Positions 26,497 to 34,814 of a stretch of 64,000 nucleotides of DNA are shown here, in pieces. The DNA comes from Streptomyces formicae (GTDB lineage Bacteria; Actinomycetota; Actinomycetes; Streptomycetales; Streptomycetaceae), in NCBI RefSeq assembly GCF_002556545.1, contig NZ_CP022685.1, positions 4,442,001 to 4,506,000 of the forward strand. The letters are read 5' to 3'. The first letter of the stretch is position 1. Each line of letters opens with the position of its first letter. The notes beneath the pieces were generated by a model. That model ran no database searches, had not been told where the DNA came from, and was given only the letters and a program-made list of their open reading frames with translations. A program made the position numbers and the translations under genes.

Positions 26497-26670
26497 GGCC
26501 TGTCGTCACACTCCCGTCGTCGCCCGAAGGGCGGCCCCGCGGTGTCTGGTGCGTGCGATCGCAAGGCGCCGGGATGTCCTCGTAGTGGGCCTACTCGGGC
26601 ATTCCGGCAACGCCGCGAGCGTGCGTGCCAGACGTCGCGGGGCAGACGGGAGTTTAACGACAGGCCCTAG
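26493..26670. mobile_element. MITE-like 178-bp element with inverted ends
   Basis: CTAGGGCCTGTCGT at 26493-26506 is mirrored by ACGACAGGCCCTAG at 26657-26670, and the match continues inward (ACTCCCGTC versus GACGGGAGT), giving inverted ends of about 28 bases with few mismatches. The interior is also an imperfect palindrome centred near 26593 (GTAG-TGGGC-CTAC), with a small lateral CGCCC-GAA-GGGCG hairpin in the left arm. No transposase is encoded. CTAG at both ends may be target duplication or part of the ends. It fills the gap between the convergent PBP and HelD/HelR-like genes and supplies the last codons and stop of the latter. Similar sequences are, from memory, dispersed in Streptomyces genomes. 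Confidence 0.7.
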
Positions 26671-28702
26671 AGCCCTTCGCACGGTCCGCCTCCCACGGCA
26701 GTGGCCGGGTGTGCAGGACGTCGAGGCGGGAGACCGCGCGGGTGAGGACCACGTACAACCGGTTGAGCCCGCGTCGTTCCGCCTCGGCGATCGCCGCGGG
26801 TTCGACCGCGACCACGTGGTCGTACTCCAGGCCCTTGGCGACGGAGGCGGGCAGCACCGTCACGCGCGCGCCGAGCTCGTCGGGCCCCGCGGCCTCGATG
26901 CCCGCCCCGGCGAGGACCGACCGCAGCTCCTCGGCGTCCCCGTCGGCGGCGATGACCCCGACCGAGCCCTCCCGCCCGAGCGCCCCGCGCACCGCGTCCA
27001 CCACGGCGCCCGCCATGTCCTCGACCTCGCGGATCGCCAACTCCCCGTCCGCGCGCAGGGACCGGGCGGGCGGCACGTCCACGTCGAGCAGCCCGAGGAG
27101 CCGGTTGGCGAGCCCGACGATGGCCCGGGGCACCCGGAATCCCGTCGTCAACGACGTCACGACGGCATCCGGCTTGCCCAGCTGCGCCAGGAGCTCGGGC
27201 CAACTGCGGGCGGCCCACGGGGTGGTGCCCTGCGCGAGGTCCCCGAGGACGGTCACCGACCCGAAGTCGACGCGCCGCGCGATGACCCGGCACTCCATCG
27301 GCGAGAGGTCCTGCGCCTCGTCGACGACGATGTGCCCGTAACCGGCGGGCCGTTCGAGCAGGCCCTCGATCTCGTCCATCAGCACGAGGTCGGCGGCCGT
27401 CCACTTCGCCGACTTGTACGACCGCGGGGCCCGCTGCCACAGGATCGCCCGCTGCTCATCGGCGCTGAGCACCCCATCGGCCGCGGCGGCGAGCGCGGCG
27501 CCGTCCGAGAGGAGTCCGGCGAGCAGCTCGTCGGCGCGGACCTTGGGCCAGCTGCCGTCCACGAAGGCGCTCACCGGACGGGCCCGGGAGACCTTCTGCA
27601 CCCAGGTGTTGTTCCTGACCCCCGACCGCCGCTCGGCCTGCTCCTGGATGGCCCGCACGGCCCGGGTCCGCACGCGCTCGCGCCCGATGGCGTACGGCGG
27701 CTCCTCGCTCCGCACGCCCTCGACGATCTCCTCGAGCACCTCCACGGGCAGCCGCCAGCGGTAGGCCCCCTCCGGCACGGCCACCGGCTCGACCGGCGCC
27801 GCGATGCGTGAGTAGAGCGCCCGGCGCAGCACCCCGGCCATCCGCGCGTCGTGCTTGACGACCGCCGCGGCCTCCTCGTCCCGCGCCCGCACCGGATGCC
27901 GCCCGATCTCGTCCCGCACGGTGGACTGCCGCACCCCGGTCTCACCGAGCGAGGGCAGCACCTCGGCGATGTAGCGCAGGAAGGTGCGGTTGGGCCCGAG
28001 CACGAGCAGCCCGGAACGCTGCACGCGCTGCTGATGCGTATAGAGCAGATACGCGGCCCGGTGCAGCCCCACCGCGGTCTTCCCGGTCCCCGGCGCCCCC
28101 TGCACACACACGGAGAGGCCGAGCTCCTCGCGCACGAGCTGGTCCTGCTCGGGCTGGATGGTCGCGGCGATGTCCCGCATGGGCCCGACCCTCGGCCGCT
28201 CGATCTCCCCGGCGACGATGCGGCTCCCGGCGCTCTCCACACCCGATCCCAGGTGCTCGTCCTCAAGGCCCGTGAGATCGCCGGAGTCCCCCTTGCTCCC
28301 GGGCGCCCAGCCGAACCGCCGCCGCACCGCGACGCCCTGCGGATCACGGGCACCCGCCTGGTAGAAGGCGCGGGACACGGGGGCACGCCAGTCGACCACG
28401 AGCGGCGGGGCCGAGGGGTGCTCGGTGATGCGCAGCCGCCCCACGTAATACCGCTGCCCGCTGTGCTCACCGGCCCCTTGCGCGGCGAAGTCGAGCCGCC
28501 CGAAGAACAACGGCGCCTCGGGCAGCTCCCGCAGGGCCTTGGCCCGGCTGCGGAACTGGTAGCCGAGCACCTCCGCGTCGGCGCCGGACGCCGAGACGTC
28601 CGCACCGACGACGACCTGCTCCTGAGCGCCTTCGACCATGCCGACAAGGGCGGCGCGACAGGCATCGTGATAGCTGCGTTCCTCGACAAGGGCTTCCGTC
28701 AT
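26654..28702 (-). CDS. HelD/HelR-like UvrD-family ATPase (RNA polymerase recycling)
   Basis: 682 residues. The N-terminal region (YHDACRAALVGMVEGAQEQV; LREL PEAPLFFGRLDF; YYVGRLRI; PPLVVDWRAPVSRAFYQAG) is typical of actinobacterial HelD/HelR proteins, which insert arms into RNA polymerase and release stalled complexes; HelR also confers rifamycin tolerance. Walker A VQGAPGTGKTAVGLH lies near residues 200-210, and Walker B HIVVDEAQDLSPMECRVI near 455-470; further SF1 motifs are LTTGFRVPRAI and RLYVVLTRAVSRLDVL. The final four residues and the stop come from the MITE-like element, so the original C-terminus is altered. It is divergent from a TetR gene. Cytosolic, transcription-associated. Confidence 0.85.
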   Translation of the reverse strand: MTEALVEERSYHDACRAALVGMVEGAQEQVVVGADVSASGADAEVLGYQFRSRAKALRELPEAPLFFGRLDFAAQGAGEHSGQRYYVGRLRITEHPSAPPLVVDWRAPVSRAFYQAGARDPQGVAVRRRFGWAPGSKGDSGDLTGLEDEHLGSGVESAGSRIVAGEIERPRVGPMRDIAATIQPEQDQLVREELGLSVCVQGAPGTGKTAVGLHRAAYLLYTHQQRVQRSGLLVLGPNRTFLRYIAEVLPSLGETGVRQSTVRDEIGRHPVRARDEEAAAVVKHDARMAGVLRRALYSRIAAPVEPVAVPEGAYRWRLPVEVLEEIVEGVRSEEPPYAIGRERVRTRAVRAIQEQAERRSGVRNNTWVQKVSRARPVSAFVDGSWPKVRADELLAGLLSDGAALAAAADGVLSADEQRAILWQRAPRSYKSAKWTAADLVLMDEIEGLLERPAGYGHIVVDEAQDLSPMECRVIARRVDFGSVTVLGDLAQGTTPWAARSWPELLAQLGKPDAVVTSLTTGFRVPRAIVGLANRLLGLLDVDVPPARSLRADGELAIREVEDMAGAVVDAVRGALGREGSVGVIAADGDAEELRSVLAGAGIEAAGPDELGARVTVLPASVAKGLEYDHVVAVEPAAIAEAERRGLNRLYVVLTRAVSRLDVLHTRPLPWEADRAKGSRACR

Positions 28703-28716
28703 GCACCCCAGAATAA

Positions 28717-28750
28717 TGTAACCGAGTTAAATTTGTAACCGAATATCAAA
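28717..28750. promoter_or_regulatory. GTAACCGA direct repeats in a divergent AT-rich promoter
   Basis: GTAACCGA occurs at 28718-28725 and 28735-28742, 17 bases apart, with GTTA-N6-TAAC (28726-28739) inverted between them. The 68-base spacer between the ATPase and the TetR gene is clearly more AT-rich than its surroundings. It is the likely TetR operator controlling both genes. Confidence 0.5.
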
Positions 28751-28770
28751 GCTCGCGCTAGACTCTCCCC

Positions 28771-29403
28771 ATGGCACCCGAAGCGAGCCTCCGAGAGCTC
28801 AAGAAGCAGCAGACGTACGCGACGGTCTCCGAGACCGCCATCGCCCTCTTCCTGGAGAGGGGCTTCGAGAAGGTCTCGGTGGCAGAGGTGGCGGCCGCGG
28901 CGCGGATCTCCAAGCCGACCCTGTTCCGCTACTTCCCGACCAAGGAGGACCTGGTCCTCCACCGCTTCGCCGACCACGAGGACGAACCGGCCCGCGTCGT
29001 CTCCACCACGAAGCCCCCCGCCACCGCCCTCACGGCCCTGGAGCACCACTTCCTGGACGGCCTCGCCCGCCACGACCCGGTGACCGGCCTCAACGACGCG
29101 GAGCCGGTCCTGGCCTTCCACCGACTCCTCTACGGCACCCCGTCCTTGGTGGCCCGCCTGTACGGCTACCAGACCCGCTCCGAGCAGTCCCTCGCCGGAG
29201 CCCTGACGGAAGCCCACGGCGGCACCCCCCTGGAATCCCGCATCGCCGCGGCGCAGATCATCGCCGTCCAACGGACCCTGGCCCTGGAGAACTGGCACCG
29301 CGTCGCGGCGGGCGCGTCAGCCGAGGAGGTGGCACCCCTGGCCACGACGGAGGCCGTCGCGGCATTCGCCCAGCTCCGCGCGGGCCTCAGCCGCTACGCG
29401 TAG
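28771..29403 (+). CDS. TetR-family regulator
   Basis: 210 residues. The N-terminal HTH is LRELKKQQTYATVSETAIAL, FLERGFEKVSVAEVAAAARI and SKPTLFRYFPTKEDLVLHRF (recognition helix through the family YF signature). The C-terminal helical ligand domain is not assignable to a ligand; the stretch VVSTTKPPATALTALEHHFL resembles the mycofactocin/AcrR-type group. It is divergent from the HelD/HelR-like ATPase across an AT-rich 68-base spacer with GTAACCGA repeats, so ATPase repression with ligand release is a reasonable model. Its 3' end overlaps the convergent second TetR gene by ten bases. Confidence 0.93.
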   Translation: MAPEASLRELKKQQTYATVSETAIALFLERGFEKVSVAEVAAAARISKPTLFRYFPTKEDLVLHRFADHEDEPARVVSTTKPPATALTALEHHFLDGLARHDPVTGLNDAEPVLAFHRLLYGTPSLVARLYGYQTRSEQSLAGALTEAHGGTPLESRIAAAQIIAVQRTLALENWHRVAAGASAEEVAPLATTEAVAAFAQLRAGLSRYA

Positions 29404-30155
29404 GCCCCTACCAGCACGGCCACCCCGTCAAGCACCCGAGCGAGCCCGAACTCGAACTCCGCGTCCTCGGCGTCGGCCCCCTCGAGCACCCCTTCCTCCA
29501 GCACGCCCCGCAGCGCGGGAAAACGCTCCGGGGCGGCCGAGGTCAACGCGTCCACGGTCCGCGCATAGCGCCGCATGACCTCCTGCGGCGACAGCCCCTC
29601 CGCCCGCATCGCGGCATCGAGATCCGCCATCAGCGAGACCTCGCTGCGCACGTACCCCCCGACCAGCATCAGCACCGAGATCCGCTGCCCGCCGTCGAGT
29701 TCGGTGCCCGCCATCGCGGCGAGCCCCCGCTCCATCCACTCCAGCCCGTGCGGAGCGGCAGGCGGTGAACTGACGGGCATCCGCACCAGCCACAGGTTCC
29801 GCTGGAAGACCCGCCGCTGCTCCCTGGCCCACCACTCGAGCCCGGCCCGCCACCCCACCACGCCGTCGGGCCGCCGCGGCGGCTCCCCCGTCGCGGCGTC
29901 CTGCATCAGGACGTACAACTCGTCCTTGGCCGAGACGTACCGGTAGAGCGACATGGTGGAGACGCCGAGCTCCTTGGCGACCCGCCCCATGGAGACCGCG
30001 CCGATCCCCTCGGCCGCCGCGACAGCGACTCCCGTGGCGACGATGCGATCGAGGGTGAGCCCCGGGCGCGGCCCCTTCGCGGGCCGCTCCCGCAGCCCCC
30101 AGGCCATTTCGAGGCTGGCGGGCAGCCCCGTGCCCGCGCCGCCGTCCGCCGCCAT
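29394..30155 (-). CDS. TetR-family regulator (TetR/TetR_C-type) of the second DrrAB exporter
   Basis: 253 residues from the ATG at 30155, with GGGAG eleven bases upstream; the frame is open further up but that part is the complement of the divergent gene. LTLDRIVATGVAVAAAEGIG, AVSMGRVAKELGVSTMSLYR and YVSAKDELYVLMQDAATGEP form the HTH of the tetracycline-repressor class, and the C-terminal part (GWRAGLEWWAREQRRVFQRN, LMLVGGYVRSEVSLMADLDA) is the TetR_C ligand domain. The 96-base spacer to the divergent DrrA gene has two strong dyads. It very probably represses that exporter. Confidence 0.93.
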   Translation of the reverse strand: MAADGGAGTGLPASLEMAWGLRERPAKGPRPGLTLDRIVATGVAVAAAEGIGAVSMGRVAKELGVSTMSLYRYVSAKDELYVLMQDAATGEPPRRPDGVVGWRAGLEWWAREQRRVFQRNLWLVRMPVSSPPAAPHGLEWMERGLAAMAGTELDGGQRISVLMLVGGYVRSEVSLMADLDAAMRAEGLSPQEVMRRYARTVDALTSAAPERFPALRGVLEEGVLEGADAEDAEFEFGLARVLDGVAVLVGAYA

Positions 30156-30199
30156 CGAAGAGCTCCCTTCCTCGCCCACGCTTGACGCACATCGTAGTT

Positions 30200-30238
30200 C
30201 TGCGTAACCCTTACACAGTAATGCGTATGCCTTACGCA
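30200..30238. promoter_or_regulatory. Two TetR operator dyads in the tetR/drrA spacer
   Basis: CTGCGTAA-CCC-TTACACAG (30200-30218, one mismatch) and TGCGTA-N5-TACGCA (30222-30238, perfect) lie side by side, 22 bases between starts, and share the half-site TGCGTA. Together they cover the middle of the divergent spacer, as expected for an operator controlling both directions. Confidence 0.65.
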
Positions 30239-30251
30239 ATAAGGAGCGCTC

Positions 30252-31205
30252 ATGCGTGCACCCACGGCCCCCGCCATCGAGGCCGGATCCCTGCACAAGT
30301 CCTACGACCAGGTCCACGTCCTGCGCGGCATAGACCTCCACGTCCCCCCGGCCACCGTCTTCGCCCTGCTCGGCCCGAACGGCGCGGGCAAGACGACCAC
30401 CGTCCGCATCCTCGCCACCCTCACCGAGCCCGACTCGGGCAGCGCGCGGATCGCGGGCCACGACATCCGTACGGAGCGCCGCGCGGCCCGCCGCGCCCTC
30501 AGCCTCACCGGCCAGTTCGCCGCGGTCGACGAGAAGCAGACCGGCGCCGAGAACCTCCGCATGATGGCGCGGCTCGCGGGCCTCTCCCGCCCCGCCGCCC
30601 GCGCGAGGGCCGCCGAACTGCTCGACCGCTTCGGCCTCACGGACGCGGGCGACCGCCTGGTGGTCACGTACTCCGGAGGGATGCGCCGCCGCGTCGACCT
30701 CGCGGCGGGTCTCGTCGGCGACCCGAAGGTGATCTTCCTGGACGAGCCGACCACGGGCCTCGACCCGCGCAGCCGCCGCCGGATGTGGGAGGTCGTCCGC
30801 GACCTCACGGCGCGGGGCACGACGGTGTTCCTCACCACCCAGTACCTGGAGGAGGCGGACGAGCTCGCCGACCGCGTCGCGGTGCTGCACGAGGGCCGCG
30901 TGGTCGCCGACGGCACGGCAGCGGAGCTCAAGTCACGCGTGGCGGGCCACCGCGTCGACCTCACGCTCACCGGCCCCGCCGCCTACACGCGCCTGGCGGC
31001 CCGCGCCACGCACCACTCCCCCGACACGCTCACGCTCGGCATCCCGACGGACGGCACCGCCCGCCACGTGCGCGCGCTCCTCGACGAACTCGACCCGCAC
31101 GGCACGGAGGTGGCGACGTTCGCCCTGCGCACCGCGACCCTCGATGACGTCTTCCTGGCCCTGACCCACACCGCTCCCACCACGAAGGCGCCCGCCCATG
31201 CGTGA
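30252..31205 (+). CDS. ABC transporter ATP-binding protein, DrrA-like (second copy)
   Basis: 317 residues; AAGGAG precedes the ATG. Walker A GPNGAGKTTT, Q-loop LTGQFAAVDEKQTGAENLRM, signature YSGGMRRRVDLAAGL, Walker B VIFLDEPTTGLDPRSRRRMW, H-loop region FLTTQYLEEADELA, and the C-terminal LRTATLDDVFLALT of the DrrA family are all intact. Paralogous to the ATPase at 18378 but without its repeat tail. It overlaps the permease gene by eight bases and is divergent from a TetR regulator, so the three form a classic regulated drug-export module. Confidence 0.94.
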   Translation: MRAPTAPAIEAGSLHKSYDQVHVLRGIDLHVPPATVFALLGPNGAGKTTTVRILATLTEPDSGSARIAGHDIRTERRAARRALSLTGQFAAVDEKQTGAENLRMMARLAGLSRPAARARAAELLDRFGLTDAGDRLVVTYSGGMRRRVDLAAGLVGDPKVIFLDEPTTGLDPRSRRRMWEVVRDLTARGTTVFLTTQYLEEADELADRVAVLHEGRVVADGTAAELKSRVAGHRVDLTLTGPAAYTRLAARATHHSPDTLTLGIPTDGTARHVRALLDELDPHGTEVATFALRTATLDDVFLALTHTAPTTKAPAHA

Positions 31206-31944
31206 GACCACCCTGGTGATGACGGCCCGCTCCCTGCGCCTGAGCCGCCGCAACACGGACGCGCTGATCACGGCCCTTGCCCTGCCCGTGATGCTGCTCC
31301 TGATCTTCGTGTACTTCTTCGGCGGCTCGATCAACACCGGTACGCGGTACGTCACTTACGTGGTCCCCGGCGTGCTGCTGCTCTGCGCGGGCTTCGGCTC
31401 GTCGAACACGGCGATCGCCGTCACCGAGGACCTCAAGGGCGGCATCATCGACCGCTTCCGCTCGCTGGACGTGGGCGGCGTCCCGATCCTGGCCGGTCAC
31501 GTCATCGCCTCCGCCGCCCGCAACGTGATCGCCACGACGCTCGTCCTCGGCCTCGCCTTCGCGATCGGCTTCCGCCCCACGGCGACCCCCGCGGCCTGGC
31601 TGGCGGCCGCCGGCATCCTCCTGGCCTTCATCCTCGCCCTGTCCTGGCTCTCGGCGACGGTGGGCCTGCTCGCCACGTCCCCGGAGGCGGCCGGCGGCTT
31701 CACCTTCTTCGTGAGCTTCCTGCCCTACCCGAGCAGCGCCTTCGTCCGCACGGACACGATGCCGGGCTGGCTCCAGCCGTTCGCGGACAACCAGCCCGTC
31801 ACCCCGGTCATCGACTCCCTCCGCGCCCTCCTCCTGAACCAGCCGACGGGCAGCACACCGTGGGTGGCACTGGCCTGGTGCGCGGCCATCCTGGGCGGGT
31901 CGGCGGCCCTCTCCGGCGCGCTGTTCAGGCGCCGCTCCCGCTGA
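31198..31944 (+). CDS. ABC-2 type permease, DrrB-like (second copy)
   Basis: 248 residues, about six membrane segments (ALITALALPVMLLLIFVYFF; YVTYVVPGVLLLCAGFG; NVIATTLVLGLAFAIGF; AAAGILLAFILALSWLSATV). The cytoplasmic DRFRSLDVGGVPILAGHVIA loop is the ABC-2/DrrB signature. Translational coupling to the ATPase gene through an eight-base overlap. The last 20 bases overlap the convergent kinase-phosphatase gene. Substrate probably hydrophobic, not assignable. Confidence 0.9.
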   Translation: MRETTLVMTARSLRLSRRNTDALITALALPVMLLLIFVYFFGGSINTGTRYVTYVVPGVLLLCAGFGSSNTAIAVTEDLKGGIIDRFRSLDVGGVPILAGHVIASAARNVIATTLVLGLAFAIGFRPTATPAAWLAAAGILLAFILALSWLSATVGLLATSPEAAGGFTFFVSFLPYPSSAFVRTDTMPGWLQPFADNQPVTPVIDSLRALLLNQPTGSTPWVALAWCAAILGGSAALSGALFRRRSR

Positions 31945-33955
31945 CGCCCCCGAGCAGCGCCAGCAGCGGCGCGAGCTCACGGACGACCGCCTCGGCCCCC
32001 GCGGCACGCAGCGGGGCGACCTTGCGGTCGTCGCGCGCGTAGCCGACGAAGCGGACCTTCGCCTCGCGCGCGGCGACGAGGTCGGAGACCGTGTCGCCGA
32101 TCATCACCGCGTCGCCGGGCTCGGCACCGAGCCCCGCCAGCGCGCGCAGCAGCATGTCGGGGTCCGGCTTGAGCTGGTCCGCGTCGGGCCCGCGGCCGTA
32201 GACGTGCGGCCCGAACGCCTCGGACAGACCGTGCCGGTGCAGATAGGACTCCACCGCGCGCGGGGAGTTGTTGGTGACGACGGCGATCCGGCAGCCTCGC
32301 CGCGACAGCTCGCGGATGAGGTCGTGAGCCCCGTCGGTGGCCGGTGCGTGCTGTGCGGCGCGCACCTCGCCCCGGGTGAGGACGTCCTCCAGGGCGGCGA
32401 CGGCCTCGCTGCCCGGCCGCTCCTGGGCGACGTCCCGCAGGACGTCGTAGGGGTCCTTGGAGTAACGGTCCGCCAGATCGATCATGTCGAGCAGGCCGCC
32501 CTCGCCGACCAGCCTCCAGAAGTCGTCGGCGACGCGCCGGGACGCGCCGTGGGGGAAGAGGCGGCAGATGGGCCCGTCGAAGTCGAAGAGCACGCAACCG
32601 CCCTCCGGATCGGCGAACAGCTCGCGCACTTCGTCCAGTTCGCGCGTGAGGGCCCCCGCCTGGGCCGGGAGGACCACCTGCCGCGCCGGGCCATCGGCGG
32701 CCCCGTCCCTCACCTCAGCCGTCCCGGCGCACGCCTCTTGGTACGTCTCGTCTGCCACCGCACCCCATTCGTCGAGGGCCCCGCGGTCCCGCGCGGGCTG
32801 CGCCGCGCGCCGCGCCTCTTCCTGCGCCCGGCCGTACGGCCCGGCGTACCAGGCGCGCAACGCGTGCTCGGCGCGCGCCCCGTCGGGCACCTTCTTCAGC
32901 TTCAGGGGTTCGGCCGCGCGCCGCAACGCCCGGCAGACCCGCCAGGACGCCCAGGCGAACTCCTCGTCGTCCGGTTCTCCCGGCAGTTCGCACAGGTCGA
33001 GCGCCGCCCGCATGACGTCGGGGAAGACGGACTGGGCGTATTCGAAGTCCAGATAGGCGGGCAGGTCGGCGTCCAGGCCCTCGGTCATCTTTTGGTGGCC
33101 CGCGCTCACCATCTCCTCGGTCCACAGCTCCGTCATCCGGAGCTGCTCCTCCTTCTCGTACTCCATGCGTACGAGATGGGTGGCGAGGTCGTGCAGGGGG
33201 TCGCCGTACATGGCCAACTCCCAGTCGATGACGGCGATCCTCTTGCGGTCGACGACGACGTTGCCCCGGTGGACGTCGGTGTGCAGGAGGCAGAAGGGCC
33301 GCGGGGTCAGCGGCGGGCGGCGCGGGTCGTCCCGGAAGGACGTCATGACGTCGGCGCGGATGCCCACCGCTTCGAAGAGCTCCTGGAACCGCCATCTGTT
33401 CCGCTGGTGCACGCGGCTCTCGGTGAAGCCGATCAGCCAGTCGAAGAACGCCTGGCTCTGCCCGGTCTCCGGCCAGCCGGCGGGGGTGGGCGGCAGCTTG
33501 TCCTTCCCCACCCCCGCCGTCTTGGCGAAGAACTTGGCGAAGGCCCGCATCATCGGATCGCCGATGCCGCCCTCGACCCGCACGGAGGACAGCACCTGCC
33601 CGGCCCGGTAGGAGTGCAGCGACCAGTCGCCGAAGTCCCGGTAGCAGCGCGGGACTTCCCTCTTCAGCTCGCGGTTCACCGCCGCGAGCACTTCGGTCTC
33701 GCTCTGCCAGATGCGCGGGACCACCTGCACCACGTCACGCGGCTGGCGGCACTTGACGCGGGCCCTGAACGGCATCGTGCCGAGCAGGAGGGCCAGCCGC
33801 CAGCCGAGCGGCATCACATAGTTGATGTTGTGATACCCGGCTACGACCTCACGGTCGGGGCTCTCTTTGTGCGAGTCGGCGAGACGCCTGATGAGCGACT
33901 CGCGACGTCCGCGCTTCGGCGCCTCGTGGGGAGATCGAGGCGGAGGTGACGACAT
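31925..33955 (-). CDS. Fusion of APH-like phosphotransferase and HAD phosphatase
   Basis: 676 residues. The N-terminal 400 form an aminoglycoside-phosphotransferase/choline-kinase-like domain: catalytic loop FCLLHTDVHRGNVVVDRKRI (H-x-D...N, near residue 220-235) and metal-binding IAVIDWELAMYGDPLHDLAT. The N-lobe nucleotide loop is not obvious. A linker rich in Ala, Arg and Glu follows. The C-terminal 220 residues are a HAD domain (nucleophile CVLFDFDGPICRLFPHGASR; VVTNNSPRAVESYLHRHGLS; KPDPDMLLRALAGLG; VMIGDTVSDLVAAREAKVRF) that is clearly paralogous to the adjacent devB product. Kinase and phosphatase in one chain suggests reversible phosphorylation of one metabolite. It runs in the same direction as devAB, 91 bases downstream. 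Confidence 0.85.
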   Translation of the reverse strand: MSSPPPRSPHEAPKRGRRESLIRRLADSHKESPDREVVAGYHNINYVMPLGWRLALLLGTMPFRARVKCRQPRDVVQVVPRIWQSETEVLAAVNRELKREVPRCYRDFGDWSLHSYRAGQVLSSVRVEGGIGDPMMRAFAKFFAKTAGVGKDKLPPTPAGWPETGQSQAFFDWLIGFTESRVHQRNRWRFQELFEAVGIRADVMTSFRDDPRRPPLTPRPFCLLHTDVHRGNVVVDRKRIAVIDWELAMYGDPLHDLATHLVRMEYEKEEQLRMTELWTEEMVSAGHQKMTEGLDADLPAYLDFEYAQSVFPDVMRAALDLCELPGEPDDEEFAWASWRVCRALRRAAEPLKLKKVPDGARAEHALRAWYAGPYGRAQEEARRAAQPARDRGALDEWGAVADETYQEACAGTAEVRDGAADGPARQVVLPAQAGALTRELDEVRELFADPEGGCVLFDFDGPICRLFPHGASRRVADDFWRLVGEGGLLDMIDLADRYSKDPYDVLRDVAQERPGSEAVAALEDVLTRGEVRAAQHAPATDGAHDLIRELSRRGCRIAVVTNNSPRAVESYLHRHGLSEAFGPHVYGRGPDADQLKPDPDMLLRALAGLGAEPGDAVMIGDTVSDLVAAREAKVRFVGYARDDRKVAPLRAAGAEAVVRELAPLLALLGGVSGSGA

Positions 33956-34046
33956 GAGGGCAGAGGGTAGCCCGTGCGGCCAACGGTTCTTGTGACGTGC
34001 CGCATTCTGGACATCGGCGCGGCGTTTGCTTGTTCAACCCGCCTCT

Positions 34047-34814
34047 TTACCGCGCCTTAATGTCGCCCACGGCGTATACAACCTTGAGGAGCGGTTCCAG
34101 GGAGCCGACGAGGTGGGTGGCACCGGCGGCGCGCAGCCGTTCCGCTTTGCGGGCGTTACGCGCGTAGCCCAGAAATCGTACGCCCGCCGCCCGCGCGGCC
34201 ACGTGGTCCGAGGGCGCGTCACCGATCATCAGGGTCTCGTCCGGAGCGGCGCCCATCGCGTCCAGGGCGCGCCGCACGCAGTGCGGGTGGGGCTTGAGCA
34301 GGTGGAGGTCGGGGGTACGGCCGTAGACGTGCGGGGCGAAGCACTCCGTGAGGCCGCGCGAGGCGAGGTAGCGGCCGACCGCGCGCGGGGAGTTGTTCGT
34401 CGTGACGGCGAGCCGGGCGCCGACGGCCGACCAGGTGCGGATCAGCGGGTCGACGTAGGCAGTGGGCATGGCGGTGGCCACGAGGCCGAGCTCCTGCTGG
34501 GTGAGGTGCTCCTCCAGCTCGGCGACCAGGTCGCTGCCCGGGCTGCGGAGGTCGACGGCGCGCAGGACCTTGTAGGGGTCGGGCTCCTCGCGCACGCCGT
34601 CGGCGAGCAGGTCGCGCAGCCCCCGCTCCTCCAGCCACCGGACCTGGGCCTCCGCCACCCTCTTCGCCGTGTCCCCGGGGAAGAGGTGGCAGATCGGGCC
34701 GTCGAAGTCGAACAGCACGAAACGGACAGAAGTGATCAGAGAACGAAGCGTCTCGGTCTCTTCATCGACTGCCCCGGGATGTGTCGCGTCAGATTGCGTC
34801 GAGTCAGAAGTCAC
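34047..34814 (-). CDS. devB: DevB, HAD-superfamily phosphatase
   Basis: 255 residues, GTG start directly after the devA TAG. HAD motif I FVLFDFDGPICHLFPGDTAK (both aspartates present), motif II ARLAVTTNNSPRAVGRYLAS, motif III LLKPHPHCVRRALDAMG (Lys) and motif IV TLMIGDAPSDHVAARAAGVR are complete, so it should be an active phosphatase; the substrate is unknown. A devA-devB operon with a putative phosphatase is described in S. coelicolor (recollection), where it affects aerial development. Close paralogue of the C-terminal half of the protein at 31925. Confidence 0.85.
   Translation of the reverse strand: MTSDSTQSDATHPGAVDEETETLRSLITSVRFVLFDFDGPICHLFPGDTAKRVAEAQVRWLEERGLRDLLADGVREEPDPYKVLRAVDLRSPGSDLVAELEEHLTQQELGLVATAMPTAYVDPLIRTWSAVGARLAVTTNNSPRAVGRYLASRGLTECFAPHVYGRTPDLHLLKPHPHCVRRALDAMGAAPDETLMIGDAPSDHVAARAAGVRFLGYARNARKAERLRAAGATHLVGSLEPLLKVVYAVGDIKAR

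Noticed and set aside
28703..28770. Rifamycin-associated palindrome upstream of the HelD/HelR-like gene
   Set aside because: No long GC-rich inverted repeat is present; only the GTAACCGA repeats are seen.
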